A program made the translations under genes and the position numbers. The notes below the pieces were generated by a model. It saw only the letters and a list, made by a program, of their open reading frames with translations, was not told the origin of the DNA and did no database searches. From Bos javanicus (Eukaryota > Chordata > Mammalia > Artiodactyla > Bovidae), in contig NC_083897.1 in NCBI RefSeq assembly GCF_032452875.1, forward strand, positions 5,376,854 to 5,440,853: a DNA stretch of 64,000 bases. The letters are read 5' to 3'. The stretch's first letter is position 1. Each line of letters begins with the position of its first letter. Of the stretch, positions 44,001-56,010 are shown piece after piece.

Positions 44001-44123
44001 GAGGGTGCTGGGCTTTGGCCTAGGTGATAGCCGCCCCTGGTGGGTGACCAGGATTAGGCAAGGATGGCCGACGTACAGAGCCCCTTCCCGGGATGGAAAG
44101 TCTGGTGGCCTCAACACAGGGCA

Positions 44124-44161
44124 GGACCTCACTGTCAGGCTAGGACCTCACTGTCAGGCTA
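44124..44161 (+). repeat. Perfect 19-bp direct repeat, copy 2
   Basis: Same doublet of ggacctcactgtcaggcta as in copy 1 (7,861-7,898). Confidence 0.85.
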
Positions 44162-44490
44162 GGAGATTCCCTCCGTGTCACCTGGGCTTGAGCTGGCCTT
44201 GAAATCTGACCAAGGCCAGGGCACATCAAACGGGAGCAGCCAGGCTCCGGGAAGGTTGGCCCCTGCTGTTCCCTCCAGCACATTTGGTCCTGGGGGCCTC
44301 TAAGCCTAAGAGAATTTGCTGCAAAAAGGTGATTGACAGGCCATCTCTTCCTTGCCCCTCTCTCTGCGCCCCCTCCACTTGGCTTTTTTTGAAGAGGGGC
44401 TCATTGGTCCTCACTCTAAGCAGACCCCAGGAAGAAGGCCTGGTTGAGGGGTACCAGCATGCCATATGCAAGTGAATCCAGCCAGGGAGC

Positions 44491-44668
44491 TTGTACTCTT
44501 GCCTGGAAAATCCCATGGATGGAGGAGCCTGGTAGGCTGCAGTCCATGGGGTCGCTAAGAGTCGGGCACGACTGAGCGACTTCACTTTCAGTTTTCACTT
44601 TCATGCATTGGGGAAGGAAATGGCAACCCACTTCACTATTCTGCCTGGAGTCGACTGAACTGACTTAG
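44491..44668 (+). mobile_element. Bov-A2 SINE (partly deleted), copy 2 only
   Basis: First Bov-A monomer (tactcttgcctggaaaatcc through gggcacgactgagcgacttc), linker ttcactttcatgcattgggg, then a shortened second monomer ending gactgaactgacttagcagg. Copy 1 at about 8,228-8,250 has unrelated sequence, so the insertion went with loss of a few bases at the target. Confidence 0.8.
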
Positions 44669-44856
44669 CAGGTATAAATTACCAAGGGGGAGGGGGAGGG
44701 GCATTTATTCCCACTATTACAAACTGCAATTAGACTTTTCCTTTGTATACCACTCTTTGGTCCTAGGTTAAGAGTAGTGTGATTTTGTGCCAAATGGCCT
44801 GGAGATCAATGCTCAGACATTCCTGAAAATGTCTAGAAGGGCCCTTAGACATCCTG

Positions 44857-45048
44857 GAATCCAGCAGTTTTCCAAACTTCGGTGCACATAGGAAGCACCC
44901 TAAGGGCTTGTGGGACCAACAGATTGCTGGACCCCATCCCAGTGGTGAGGATTCTGGATCTGGGGAGACCTGAGAGTTTGCATTGCCAAGGACTTCTTGT
45001 GTGAGGTTCACGCTGTTGATCTGGCCACTGCACTTGGAGAACCAGGGG
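44857..45048 (+). mobile_element. MER5A-like remnant, copy 2
   Basis: Counterpart of 8,427-8,612. Confidence 0.75.
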
Positions 45049-45929
45049 TCTAATCCAACGTCTTCATTTCATAGATGGATCAGCTGAGGCAGCACTCCAG
45101 CTGGGTTCCAGAATTGGCATTAACGCTTACCAGGTATTATGACTTTGCAATCTCATTTAGCTGTTCTGGGCCTGCATTTTCTCATCTACAAAATTAGGTA
45201 GGAGCCTCGGTCATTCCTACCCCGGGTTCAGTTTGCATGTGGCTGCTATTGGGTAGTTACTCAGGCTTTTAGTAACAGCCCTCTGGTTTGGTGTGGCGCT
45301 GTCACATGGTTCTCAGGTCCATGAGCTTCCACAGCTTCCCTCTGGTTCCTGGGTCGGGTTTAGGCCCTGGCTTTCCTGTGTGGAGCACTGAGAGACGAAG
45401 ATGCTATCAGGTGGAGGGTAGGACATAAAGCTTTGTTCTTTTTGCTGTGGTTTTCTCATTTTGCAGGTGCCTCTTCTGTTTGCTTACATTTCTAAGAATA
45501 TTGGTTTTCTTTTCTGATGTAGAAAGTTTCCCAATGTTTTCCTTTTCTGTTTCCTTCATATTCTTTGAATTAAAAAATTCTTTACCACCTGTTCATAAGG
45601 CTATTCAAGGATATATTTTCTTATTTTCCTTGTGATTTTTATGTTGTATACCCTTATCCGTCTGGAGTTATTTTGACATGTGTTACAAATTTTGGATCTT
45701 GGTTGACTTTCCTTTTTGGTAAATGGCTAAACTCTGGCATCATTTGTTGAGTAATCCCTTTCCTCTCTTTGGATGTCTGGCTGTGCATTCTTAGCACTCT
45801 AAGAATGTAGAATAGGTGGGAGTGAGATGTTTGTGCAAGGCCATTTTTTTCAGATGGGGAAGTTGAGGCCCAGAGCAGCTAACTGGATTTCCTAAGGTCA
45901 TGTGAGTGAATGGAGAAGCTCTGACTTCT
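45049..45929. other. Intergenic DNA, no gene recognised (copy 2)
   Basis: Counterpart of 8,613-9,496. Confidence 0.5.
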
Positions 45930-45930
45930 T

Positions 45931-46171
45931 TTGTGTGTGTGTGTTTTTTTTGGCCGTGCTGAGGCTTCATTGCTGTGCTCGGGCTTTCTCTAGTTGGGTG
46001 AGCAGTGGCTTTTCTTGCTGCAGAGCATGGGCTCTGGAGTGCAGGTTCAGTCGTTGTGGCCCATGGGCTTCGTTGCTCCTTGACATGTGGAACCTTTTTG
46101 GACTAGGAATGGAACCCGTGGACCCTGCAGTGGCAGGAGGATTCTTAACCTCTGAGCCACCAGGAAAGTCC
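45931..46171 (-). mobile_element. CHR-type SINE, copy 2
   Basis: Counterpart of 9,497-9,739. Confidence 0.75.
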
Positions 46172-46372
46172 AGATGTCTGTGACTTCTAATCTGAGTTTG
46201 AGATATATAGGTCTGCTTGTCTGTCTAGCTCCAGGGACATTTGACAGGGGCAGGTTAACTAACTGGCCACAAAGTAAATGAGCATGACCTACGGTCTCTG
46301 AAAGGTAGAGACCAGCCTTCCTCAGCCATCCCAGAGAAACCAGTAAATATTTACTGCACACCTGTGTTCAAA

Positions 46373-46592
46373 CTGCCCTGGTGGTTCAGTGGTAAAGAAT
46401 CTGCCTGCAGTGCAGGAGATGGGGGCGCTGTGTAGGACATTCAGGTGCAATTCCTGGGTTGGGAAAATCCCCTGGAAGTGAAAATGGCAACCCACTCCAG
46501 CCTTCTTGCCTGGAGAATCCCATGGACAGAGGGGCCTGGTGGGCTACAGTCCATGAGGTCAGAAAGAGTTGGACACGACTGGGCACACACGC
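46373..46592 (+). mobile_element. Bov-tA SINE, copy 2
   Basis: Counterpart of 9,951-10,170. Confidence 0.8.
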
Positions 46593-46614
46593 ATTCAGTT
46601 ACCTTTTCTGTGTT

Positions 46615-49600
46615 GGTGGTGGTTGTGAGAATATTTAAGATCTGCTCTCTTAGCAGCTTTGAAGAAGGATACAACATAGTACTGTTAACTATAGTCACCA
46701 TACTGAATGTTAGATCCCCTGAACTTGTTCATCTTATAGTTGGAAGTTTGTATCCCTTGAACAACATCTCCTCGTTTCCCGTCCCTGCAGCCCCTGGCAG
46801 CCACCATTCTACTCTCTGTTTCTGTGAGTTTGGCTCGATTTTCAATCCCACATATAAGTGAGATCATACAGTATCTGTCTTTCTCTGACTTATTTCACTT
46901 AGCATAATGCCTTCATGGTTTATCCATGTTTTCTTGACATTCAGGATTTCTTCCTTTTTATGACCAAATAATTTTTCATTGTGTATATATGTATATACGT
47001 TTACACACATGTTTTGTTTATCCATTCGTGCACAGGCACTTTGATTGTTTCCATGTCTTGGCTCTTGTGAATAATGTTGCAATGAACAAGGGGCTTCAGA
47101 CATTTCTTTCAGGTAGTTATTAAATTCTCTTTGGCTATATGTCCAGAAGTGGGATTTCTGGATCATATGGTTTTAGTTTTAATATTTTGGAGGAAACCTT
47201 ATGCACTTTTACATAGTGCCTGTTCCAAGTTACATTCCCACCAACAGTGTACAAGGGTTCCCTTTCCTTTAATATCCTTGCCAACACTTGTTTTGTCTTT
47301 TTGATAATAGTCATTTGAACAGTATTTTATGAGTTCCTATATTAACCGTTTCTCAGATGATTTGAAGAAATTTTCTCCCACTCCATAGATTGGCTTTTCA
47401 TTTTGTTGTTTCCTTGGCTGTGCATGAGCTTTTTTATTTGATGTAGTCTCACTTGTCTATTTCTGCATTTGCTGCCTGTACTTTTAGCGTCATACCCCAA
47501 CAGTTTTTTTTTTTTTTTTGCCAAAACCTAGGTCAAGGAGCTTGTCATAGGAAAGCTGTGTTTTATTCCAAGAGTTTCATGGTTTCAGGTCTTAAATTTA
47601 AGTCTTTAACCCATTTCAAGTGAATTGTTGTGAGTGCTATAAGATAGGAGTCCAATTTTATTCTTATCATGGGGATAACTTGTTTTACCCAGTACCATTT
47701 ATTGAAGAGTCTTTTCCTGCTAAATATTCTTGGCTCCCTTGTGAAATATTAGTTGACTGATTATGCATGGGCTTATTTCTGAGCTCTTGATTCTGTTCCA
47801 TTGTTCCATGCTGTTTCAAATACTATACTTTGTAATATAGTTTGAGATCAGACAGTGTGATCTCTCCAGCTTTGTTCATTCTCAGGATTGTTTGGGTGTT
47901 TGGAGTCTTTTGTGGTTCCACACAAATTGTAGATTGCTTTTTATATTCTGTGAAAAGATGTCATTGGAATTTTGATAGGAATTGCATTGAATGTGTAATT
48001 GGCTTTGGGTAGTATGGACTTTTTAACAATATTATTTTCATACAGGAAATGGGGATATCTTTCCCTTTCTGTCTTCTTCAATTTCTGTCCTCAGTGTCTT
48101 ATTGTTTTGGTGTATAGATCTTTTGACCTCCTTGGTTAAATGTATTTCTAGGTATTTTACTGTGTTTGGTGTATTGTAAATGAGATTATTTTCATTATTT
48201 CTTTTTCAGATACTTTGTCCTTAGTGTATAGAAATGCAACTGACTTTTGTATGTTGATCGTAGGTCTTGCAAATTTACCAAATTCACTGAGTTTAAAATT
48301 TTTTAATGCAGTCTTTAGGTTTTCTGTATATAAGATCATGTCATCTGCAAACAGACAATTTAACTTCGTCCTTTCTGATTTTGATGTCTTTTATTTTTCT
48401 TGCCTACTTTCTCTGAGACTTGAGTACAATCCTGAATACGAGTGGTGAAAGTGGGCACCCTTATCTTGTTTCTGTTCTTAGAGGAAAAGGTTTCAGTTTT
48501 TCTGCATTAAGGATGATGTTAGCTGTGGGCTTATTGCAGGTGGCCTTTATTATGTTGAAGTATGTGCCTTCCAACCTAATTTGCTGAGATTTTTTTTTTT
48601 TTTATTGTGAAAGGATGTTGAGTTTTGTCAAATTCTTTTTTTTTTTGCCACTTGTTGAGATGATCATATGATTTTATCTTTCATTCTATTAATGTGACAT
48701 TTTGTGATATTTATAATTTGAACCTTCCTTGCATCCCAGGGGTAAATCCCTCCTGATCGTGTGCTATGGAATTCAATTTGATAGTGTTTTGTTGAGAAAT
48801 TTTGCATCTACCTTTATTAGGAATATTGGTTCATAATTTCTTATAATATCCTCATCTGGTTTTGGTGTCAGAGTAATGCTGGTCTCATACAATAAGTCTG
48901 GGAGTGTTCCCACCTCTTTGAATTTTTGGTCATTGAGAAGTATTGGCATTTATTCTTTAAATGTTTGGTAAAATTCACCCAGGAAGCCATCTGGCCTTGG
49001 AATTTTATGTGTTGGGAGTTTTTTGATTACCAATTCAGTCTCCTTATTTCTTACTGTTCTGTTCAGATTTTCAGTATCTTCATGATTCAGTCTTGTTAGG
49101 TTGTATGATTCCAGTAATTTATCCATTTCTTGTAGGTTATCCGTTTTTTTTGTGTAATTGTTCATGCTGTTGCTCAGTCGCTTCAGTCGTGTCCGACTAT
49201 GTGCGACCCCATAGATGGCAGCCCACCAGGTCCTCCATCCATGGGATTTTCCAGGCAAGACTCCTGGAGTGGGGTGCCATCGCCTTCTCTGGTAATTGTT
49301 CATAGTTATCCCTTAAAATCCTTTGTATTTGTGTGGTATCATTTATAATGGTTCCTTCTCATTTATAATTTTGCATCTTCTCTTACTTTTCATGACTAGT
49401 TCTAACTATTAGTTTTTCAACTTTGATTATCTTTTCAAAGAACCAACTTTTAGTTTCATTGATCTTTTTTCTGTTTTCATGTTCTCTATTTCATTTATTT
49501 ACAAATCTTTATTTCCATGTTTCTCTTAACTTTGGGCTCATTTTTTTTCTAGTTCATTGAGGTATAATGTGTGGTTGTTTGAGCTCTTTTTCTAAAATTA

Positions 49601-49880
49601 ATGTAGGCACTTATTACTATAAACTTTCTTCTTTAAAATGTTTTTGATGCATAAATTATATGTTGTTTCTATTTTTATTTGTTTCAATACATTGTTTTTA
49701 TTTCCCTTTGATTTCTTTGACCCATTAGTTGTTGAGGAGTGCACTATTTAGTTTTCCTGTATTTGTGAATTTTCCAATCTTCTTCCTATTTTTGATTCCT
49801 AGTTTTATAACATTTCAATGCAAAAAGATTCTTGATAAAATTTCAGTTGTCTTAAGTTTGATGAGACTTGTTTTGTCTAT
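46615..49880 (-). mobile_element. Old L1 LINE fragment, copy 2
   Basis: Counterpart of 10,185-13,315, interrupted by a Bov-A SINE at 49,166-49,292. Decayed ORF2 pieces include D-G-F-L-G-E-F-Y near 48,970 and M-I-L-Y-T-E-N-L-K near 48,330. Confidence 0.8.
49166..49292 (-). mobile_element. Bov-A monomer SINE, copy 2 only
   Basis: About 127 bp of Bov-A in minus orientation (gctcagtcgcttcagtcgtg, cccatagatggcagcccacc). It is flanked by a perfect 11-bp target duplication taattgttcat (49,155-49,165 and 49,293-49,303). Copy 1 has a single taattgttcat at the matching place near 12,727. Confidence 0.9.
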
Positions 49881-51169
49881 TTGGGATAACTATTACCATT
49901 TAACAGTTGTTGTCTTAACTTGCCTAGGTCTTGACTGTCTACATATGGCTTTCCCATCTTGTTTTGAATCCTCACCATTGCCTATGAGATTTGTGCTTTC
50001 AGGAAAGGGCTGTGATGCTGGATACATTGTTGCAGATTTACTTATAAATTGGTTATCCTGGGACAATGAGCTTTAGAAGACAGGATGCAAAAATGTTTTC
50101 TTGGAGTTATTAAGAGGTTATTTTCCTTGACAAGGGAAAAGTGTCTCTAATGTAAAAGTCCCGATGATTTAGTCCAAAGATTATGGACTGTGTGCTTCAT
50201 TAAATGTCTCAGTTGTTCATTGCTACTCCATGCTTTGTAAAGACTAGTTTCCCAATCAGTCCACTACCGCTTAAATCACCTTCCCTGTGTCCCTGGGGGA
50301 CCCTAATGCCTGTGAATTGGGTAATAGTACACTTCTTGTGCTAATTATAAGTGATAGAGCACTTATATGGAACACTCTTTACACATGCCCCATGTCAATC
50401 TGTTCCAGGCCTGGCAACAGTAAGCACCTCCCTATGAGACAGAATATTTCTTGGGGATTACTGTACTCCTCTGGTTAGTCCATTAGTGTTTGTCATCTTG
50501 CCCCAATTTCACACACACACATACACACACACACACTTTCCTAACCCCATTCATCAAAAGTTACTAGGCTGGACAGCCCCCACATCCCCCGTGAACCAGT
50601 CACTGTCAACCACAGAGAAGAGAGAAGTTCAAAATGGGGACTGGAAAAGGAGAGGAGTCAGGATGAGAGGGATGGTTAGCTATGAGGGATGAGGACAAGT
50701 AGCCCAGCAAGTTTTGACTCCTTCCTTCCTATCTTACCTCACAGTCTACAATTTGTAGCATTGCCTCCATTAAGAACTTCAGTAAAAGGAATAAAGATGT
50801 AGAATCATTTGCCATAAGAGTCAGTTGGTTAATCGGCTGGCTCTCCAAGGCACCTACCACCCTATTTTCCCTTAGGTTTACTGGAAGTTGGTTAAAATTT
50901 CCTCTCTAAGTCTTTCCCCTTTAATTCCATCCCCCAAACACATCAAACACTGTGATCTCCCTTTGGATTCCTGTGCAGTGCCTACCTCATTTTCTTGGGA
51001 AGCCCAGAAGAGTCTTAGTATATCTTTCACTGTTTCTGCCTCTGATACCTTGGGGCTACTTTGCTTAAACATAAATGCAGGACTAGACATAACTGTGCTT
51101 TTTCAGTTCTGAGTGTAATGGTTGAGGAAAACCAATGGGTCCTTGGTTTTCCGGGTGATGGTACAATGT
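49881..51169. other. Intergenic DNA with CA microsatellite (50510-50537)
   Basis: No gene recognised. The (CA)n tract at 50,510-50,537 marks where about 0.5 kb of copy 1 sequence is missing. Confidence 0.55.
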
Positions 51170-52062
51170 GATACAGAAAGGTTGTTGCTGAACGAAAAGA
51201 CACGGGGATTCTTGGCCTCCAGAGGAGAAGAATTCAATCCAGGGCCAGAGACGAGGCTTGATCGCTCCGAGCTTTTGTCTAACAAAGTTTTATTAAAGTA
51301 TAAAGGAGATAGAGAAAGCTTCTGACATAGGCATCAGAAGGGGGCAGAAAGACTACCCCCTGCTAGTCTTCAGCTGGATGTTATATAGTCCCTGCTGTTA
51401 AGTCACTTCATTTGTGTCTGACTCTGTGCAACGCCATGGACTGCAGCCTACCAGACTCCTCTATCCATGGGATTTTCCAGGGAAGAATACTGTAGTGGGT
51501 GGCCATTAGCAGTCTATTAATCAAAGAAAGGAATATCTTAAAACTCAGAATGGCACCAGGCCTCTCATTCATAAGATGTATTTTGGGATGATCTTGGCAC
51601 CAGATGATTCATCCCAGGCCATGAAACGATTGACTTGAATCTTGCAAAAGGGCAGATTACCCTACAAATAGTTTCGTTTACATAGATTAGGCCAACAACA
51701 TCTGAGTGTAACATACTGGTTTGTCAGTAGGTTCTGAGCCATTAGGCGGAACCGACTTGAAGACAGAGTCTGGGGTAAATGCATAGTACATTAACATAGC
51801 TTAAGACAAACATTTCCATAAGACAAATACATTGGTTAACTCAAGGTTTGAGAATAGTTAACTTCAGGTGAAACCAGGTGTCATTATGGCAACACAGAAT
51901 TTCAAGAGAACCTCCTTTTAAATTTGTATAGGGAAGGAAAAAAATATCACCAGTTTGTTTCCTCCTGCTGTTTGAGAGAGAGAAATATGTCTGACACTTG
52001 CAGCCTGTTGCCTCTGTTTGGAGACCCCCGGTCTTCCTGTTTGTTACTCTGTCAATACCACA
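51170..52062 (-). mobile_element. Endogenous retrovirus solo LTR, copy 2
   Basis: Counterpart of 15,105-16,140, with the same TATA box (ctatataac on the minus strand, plus 51,380-51,388) and AATAAA. It holds a single Bov-A monomer instead of two. No internal viral genes adjoin it. Confidence 0.65.
51392..51508 (-). mobile_element. Bov-A monomer inside LTR, copy 2
   Basis: One monomer (gttaagtcacttcatttgtg through ccatgggattttccaggga) at the site of the dimer in copy 1. Confidence 0.7.
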
Positions 52063-52770
52063 CAATCACGTGCTGGATTTTTGTACTTTCTCTATAAAAC
52101 ATCTGTATCTTTACCTTTTTGATAATGCTAGGTTCTTGACTAACTGGATTTTATTTCCTTTGTATTTTCTTCACGAAATTTCATTTAGGTGGATGCCCTT
52201 TACCCAGGTAATTCTGGTAGATTAGCTGTTATACCTTCTCTCTTCTCAGAGTGAACTTCTATTAGGTCATTCTTATTCTGAGAACTCACCATTATTAATT
52301 TTTCTCACAGTTAACACCTCTGTTTTTAAGCACAAGTTATTTTTTCATGCCCAGAGACACATTCTTTAAAGCATTCATCTTGTTTGTAACTTGTTTGATC
52401 TTTGCATATGAAAACAATTACAACAGAACCTGTTCTGTAGTCTGTCATGGGGAAGGCAATCAAATAGGATATTGACAATTCAGACCTGAAGGTTTTCAGA
52501 GAAATGAAATGTTCTTAAGAGGTGGTGCATGGCATAAAGGGCCTCCACTTAGGTGTGCCTGAGCAAGCTGATGGCTTCCAGGTGGGTATTTGTATGGGGA
52601 AGAGGTGGTATTGAATTTTTGTATATAAACACCTAGGAAGCAAAGAGAGTGAGCAGTAGGAGGGTAGTGCAGTAGAGGGGGCAAGATGGTTTGTATTTCT
52701 ACTCCAGTCTGGACTAGGGACTAGATCCAAGTACTATAGCAAGATGGGCTATTAGAATGAGGCATTTTTG
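52063..52770. other. Intergenic DNA, no gene recognised (copy 2)
   Basis: Counterpart of 16,141-16,850. Confidence 0.5.
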
Positions 52771-54437
52771 GAATTTCAGGCCAGTATCACTGATGAGCAT
52801 AGATGCAAAAATTCTCAACAAAATTCTACCAAACAGAATTCAATAACACATTAACCAGGTCATACACCATGATCAAGTTGAGTTTATTCCAGGGATGCAA
52901 GAATTCTTCAATATATGCAAACCAATGTGATATAGCATATTAACAAATTGAAAAATAAAAGCCATATAATAGATGCAGAAAAAGTGTTTGACAAAATTCA
53001 GGACCCATTTGTGATTAACACTGCAAAAAATGAGCATAGAAGGAAGCTACCTCAACATAGAAAAGTCCATATATGACAAGCCCACAGTAAACATTCTCAA
53101 TGGGGAAAAACTGAAAGCATTCCCTCTAAGATCAGGAACAAGACAAGGGTGCTCACTCTCCTATCATGCAACATAGTTTTGAAGTCCTAGTTATGGCAAT
53201 CAGAGAAGAAAAAGAAATAAAAGTAATCTGGATGGGAAAAGAAGAAGTGAAGCATCACTGACTGCAGATGACATGATACTCTACACAGAGAACCCTAAAG
53301 ATAGTATCAGAAAATTACTAGAGCTAATCAGTGAATTTAGCAAAGTAACGGGATACAAAATCAATACACAGAAATCACTTACATTCCTATATACTAACAA
53401 TGAGAAATCAGAAAGAGAAATTAAGGAAACAATCCCATTCACCATCACATCAAAAAGCATAAAATATCTAGGAATAAACCTACATAAGGAGACAAAAGAA
53501 CTGTATAACTGTATAAACAGAAAGACACTGATGAAAGAAAGCAAAGATGGCATGAACAGATGGAGAGATATTCCATGTTCCTGGGTTGGAGGAATCAATA
53601 TTGTGAAAATGACAATGTTACCAAATGCAATCTACAGATTGAATGCAATCCCTATGAAAATACCAATGGCTTTTCCCCACAGAACTAGAATTTTTTTCAC
53701 AATTCATATGAAGAAACAAAAGACCCCAAATAGCCAAAGGAGTCTTGAGAAAGAAGCATGGAGCTGGAGGAATCAGCCTTCCTGACTTCAGATTATACAA
53801 CAAAGCTACAGTCATCAAAACAGTATGGTACTGGTGCAAACACATAGATACAGACAAGTGGAGCAAAATAGAGAGCCCAGAAATAACCCCCACACTTATT
53901 GGGACCTTCTTTTTGACAAAGGAGGCAAGAATATACAATGGAGCAAAGATAGCCTCTTCAATAAGTGGTGCTGGGAAAACTGGATAGTTACATGTAAAAG
54001 AATGAAATTAGAGCATTTCCTAACACCATACACAAAGGTAAACTCAAAATATATTAAAGACCTAAATGTAAGACCTGCAACTATAAAACTCTTAGAGGAA
54101 AACATAGAACACTCGATGATAGAAATCAAAGCAAGATCCTACAGTAATGGAAATAAAAACAAAGGTAACAACTTGAACCTAGTTAAAGTTAAAAGCTTTT
54201 GCACAGCAAAGGAAACTATAACTAAGGTTAAAAGTCAACCCTCAGAATGGGAGACAATAATAGCAAATGAAACAACTGACAAAGGATTAATTTCCAAATA
54301 TACAAATAGCTCATACAATACCAGAAAAACAAATAATCCAATTAAAAAGTGGGAAAAAGACCTAAACAGGCATTTCTCCAAAGAAGACATATAGATGGCT
54401 AACAAACACATGAAAAGATGCTCAATATCACTCATTA
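52771..54437 (+). mobile_element. Old L1 LINE, left part, copy 2
   Basis: Plus-strand decayed ORF2. A 170-codon open piece at 53,273-53,785 begins M-I-L-Y-T-E-N-P-K-D-S, and another at 53,825-54,394 covers the following region in a different frame. Less damaged than copy 1. It resumes after BovB at 55,143. Confidence 0.82.
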
Positions 54438-55142
54438 TTCGGCTCACTCATTGAGTCGTGTTCGATTCTTTGTGACTCTGTGGACTGCAGCACGCCAGGC
54501 TTCCCTGTCCAGCACCAATTCCAGGACTTGCTCAAACTCACGCTCATCAAGTTGTTGATGCCATCCAACCATCTCATCCTCTGTTGTCCCCTTCTCCTCA
54601 GCGTCTTTTCTAAGGACTCAGTTCTTTGCATCAGGTAGCCAAAGTATTGGAGCTTCAGCTTCAGCCTCAGCCCTTCCGATGAGTATTCAGGACTTACTTG
54701 CTTTGGGATTGATTGATTGGATCTCTTTGCAGTGCAAGGGCTCTCAATGAGAGTTCTCCAACACCACAGTTCAAAATCATCAATTCTTCAGTGGTCAGCT
54801 TCTTTATGGGCCAACTCTCACATCCATATATGACTACTGGAAAAACCATGGCTTGGAGTATAGGGACCTTTGTCAGCAAAGTAATGCCCCTGCTTTTTAA
54901 AATGCTGTTTAGGTTTGTCATAGCTTTTCTTCCATGGAGCAAGCGTGTTTTAATATCATGGCTGCAGTCACCATCTGAGGTGATTTTGGAGCCCCCCAAA
55001 ATAAAGTCTCTCACTGTTTCCATTCTTTCCCTATCTATTTGCCGTGAAGTGATGGGACTTGATGCCATGATCTTACTTTTCTCAATGTTGAGTTTTAGGC
55101 CACCTTTTTTAGTCTCCTGTTTCATTTTCATCAAGAGGCTCT
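54438..55142 (-). mobile_element. BovB LINE, uninterrupted (empty site for L1), copy 2
   Basis: Contiguous minus-strand BovB of about 700 bp nested in the old L1. The 191-codon frame at 55,269-54,694 covers the C-terminal reverse-transcriptase region (F-I-L-G-G-S-K-I-T-S-D, V-I-Y-G-C-E-S-W). The point where copy 1 carries the 8.5 kb L1 is 54,789-54,798 (cagtggtcag). Confidence 0.88.
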
Positions 55143-56010
55143 TTATTAGACAAATGAAAATCAAAACTATAATGAGATCTTGCCTCACACCAGTCAGAAT
55201 GCCCATCATTAAAAGCCTACAAACAATAAATGTTGGAGAGGGTGTGGAAAAAAGGAAACTCTCTTGCACTGTTGGTGGGAATGTAAATTGATACAGCCAC
55301 TATGGAAGACGGTATAGAGATACCTTAAAAAACCTAGCAATAAAACCACCATACAACCCAGCAATGCCACTCCTAGGCATATACCCTGAGGAAATAAAAA
55401 TTGAAAAAGACACACGTACTCCAATGTTCATTGTAGTACTCTTTACAATTTCTAGAACATGGAAGCAATCTAGATGTCCATCAAAAGATGAAGAAATAAA
55501 GGAGCTGTGGTACATATGTACAGTGGAATACTACTCAGCCGTACAAAGGAATGCATTTATGTCAGTTCTAAAGAGGTAGATGAACCTAGAGCCTATTATA
55601 CACAGTGTAGTAAGTCAGAAGGAGAGAGATAAACATTGTATACTAACATATATATATGGAAACTAGAAAGATGGTACCAATGAATTTATTTGCAGCGCAG
55701 CAATGGAGAGACAGACATAAAGAACAGACTTATGGACATGGGAGGGTGGGAGGAGAGGGTGCGATGTATGGAGAGAGTAACATGGAAACTTAATTACCAT
55801 AAGTAAAATAGATACCCACTGGCAATTTGCTATATAACTTTGGGAACTCAAACAGGGGCTCTGTATCAACTTAGAGGGGTGGGATGGGGAGGGAGTTTCA
55901 AGAGGGTGGGGACAAATGTATACCTAAGACTGGTTCATGTTGATGTCTGACAGAAAACAACAAAATTCTGTAAAGCATTTATACTTCAATTAAAAAATAA
56001 GTACATTTTA
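55143..56010 (+). mobile_element. Old L1 LINE, right part, copy 2
   Basis: Counterpart of 27,700-28,560; 3' end of ORF2 and 3' UTR. Confidence 0.8.

Noticed and set aside
53273..54394. Open frames that look like a reverse transcriptase gene
   Set aside because: Decayed old L1 ORF2 in two frames with a known interrupted 3' part; not a cellular gene.
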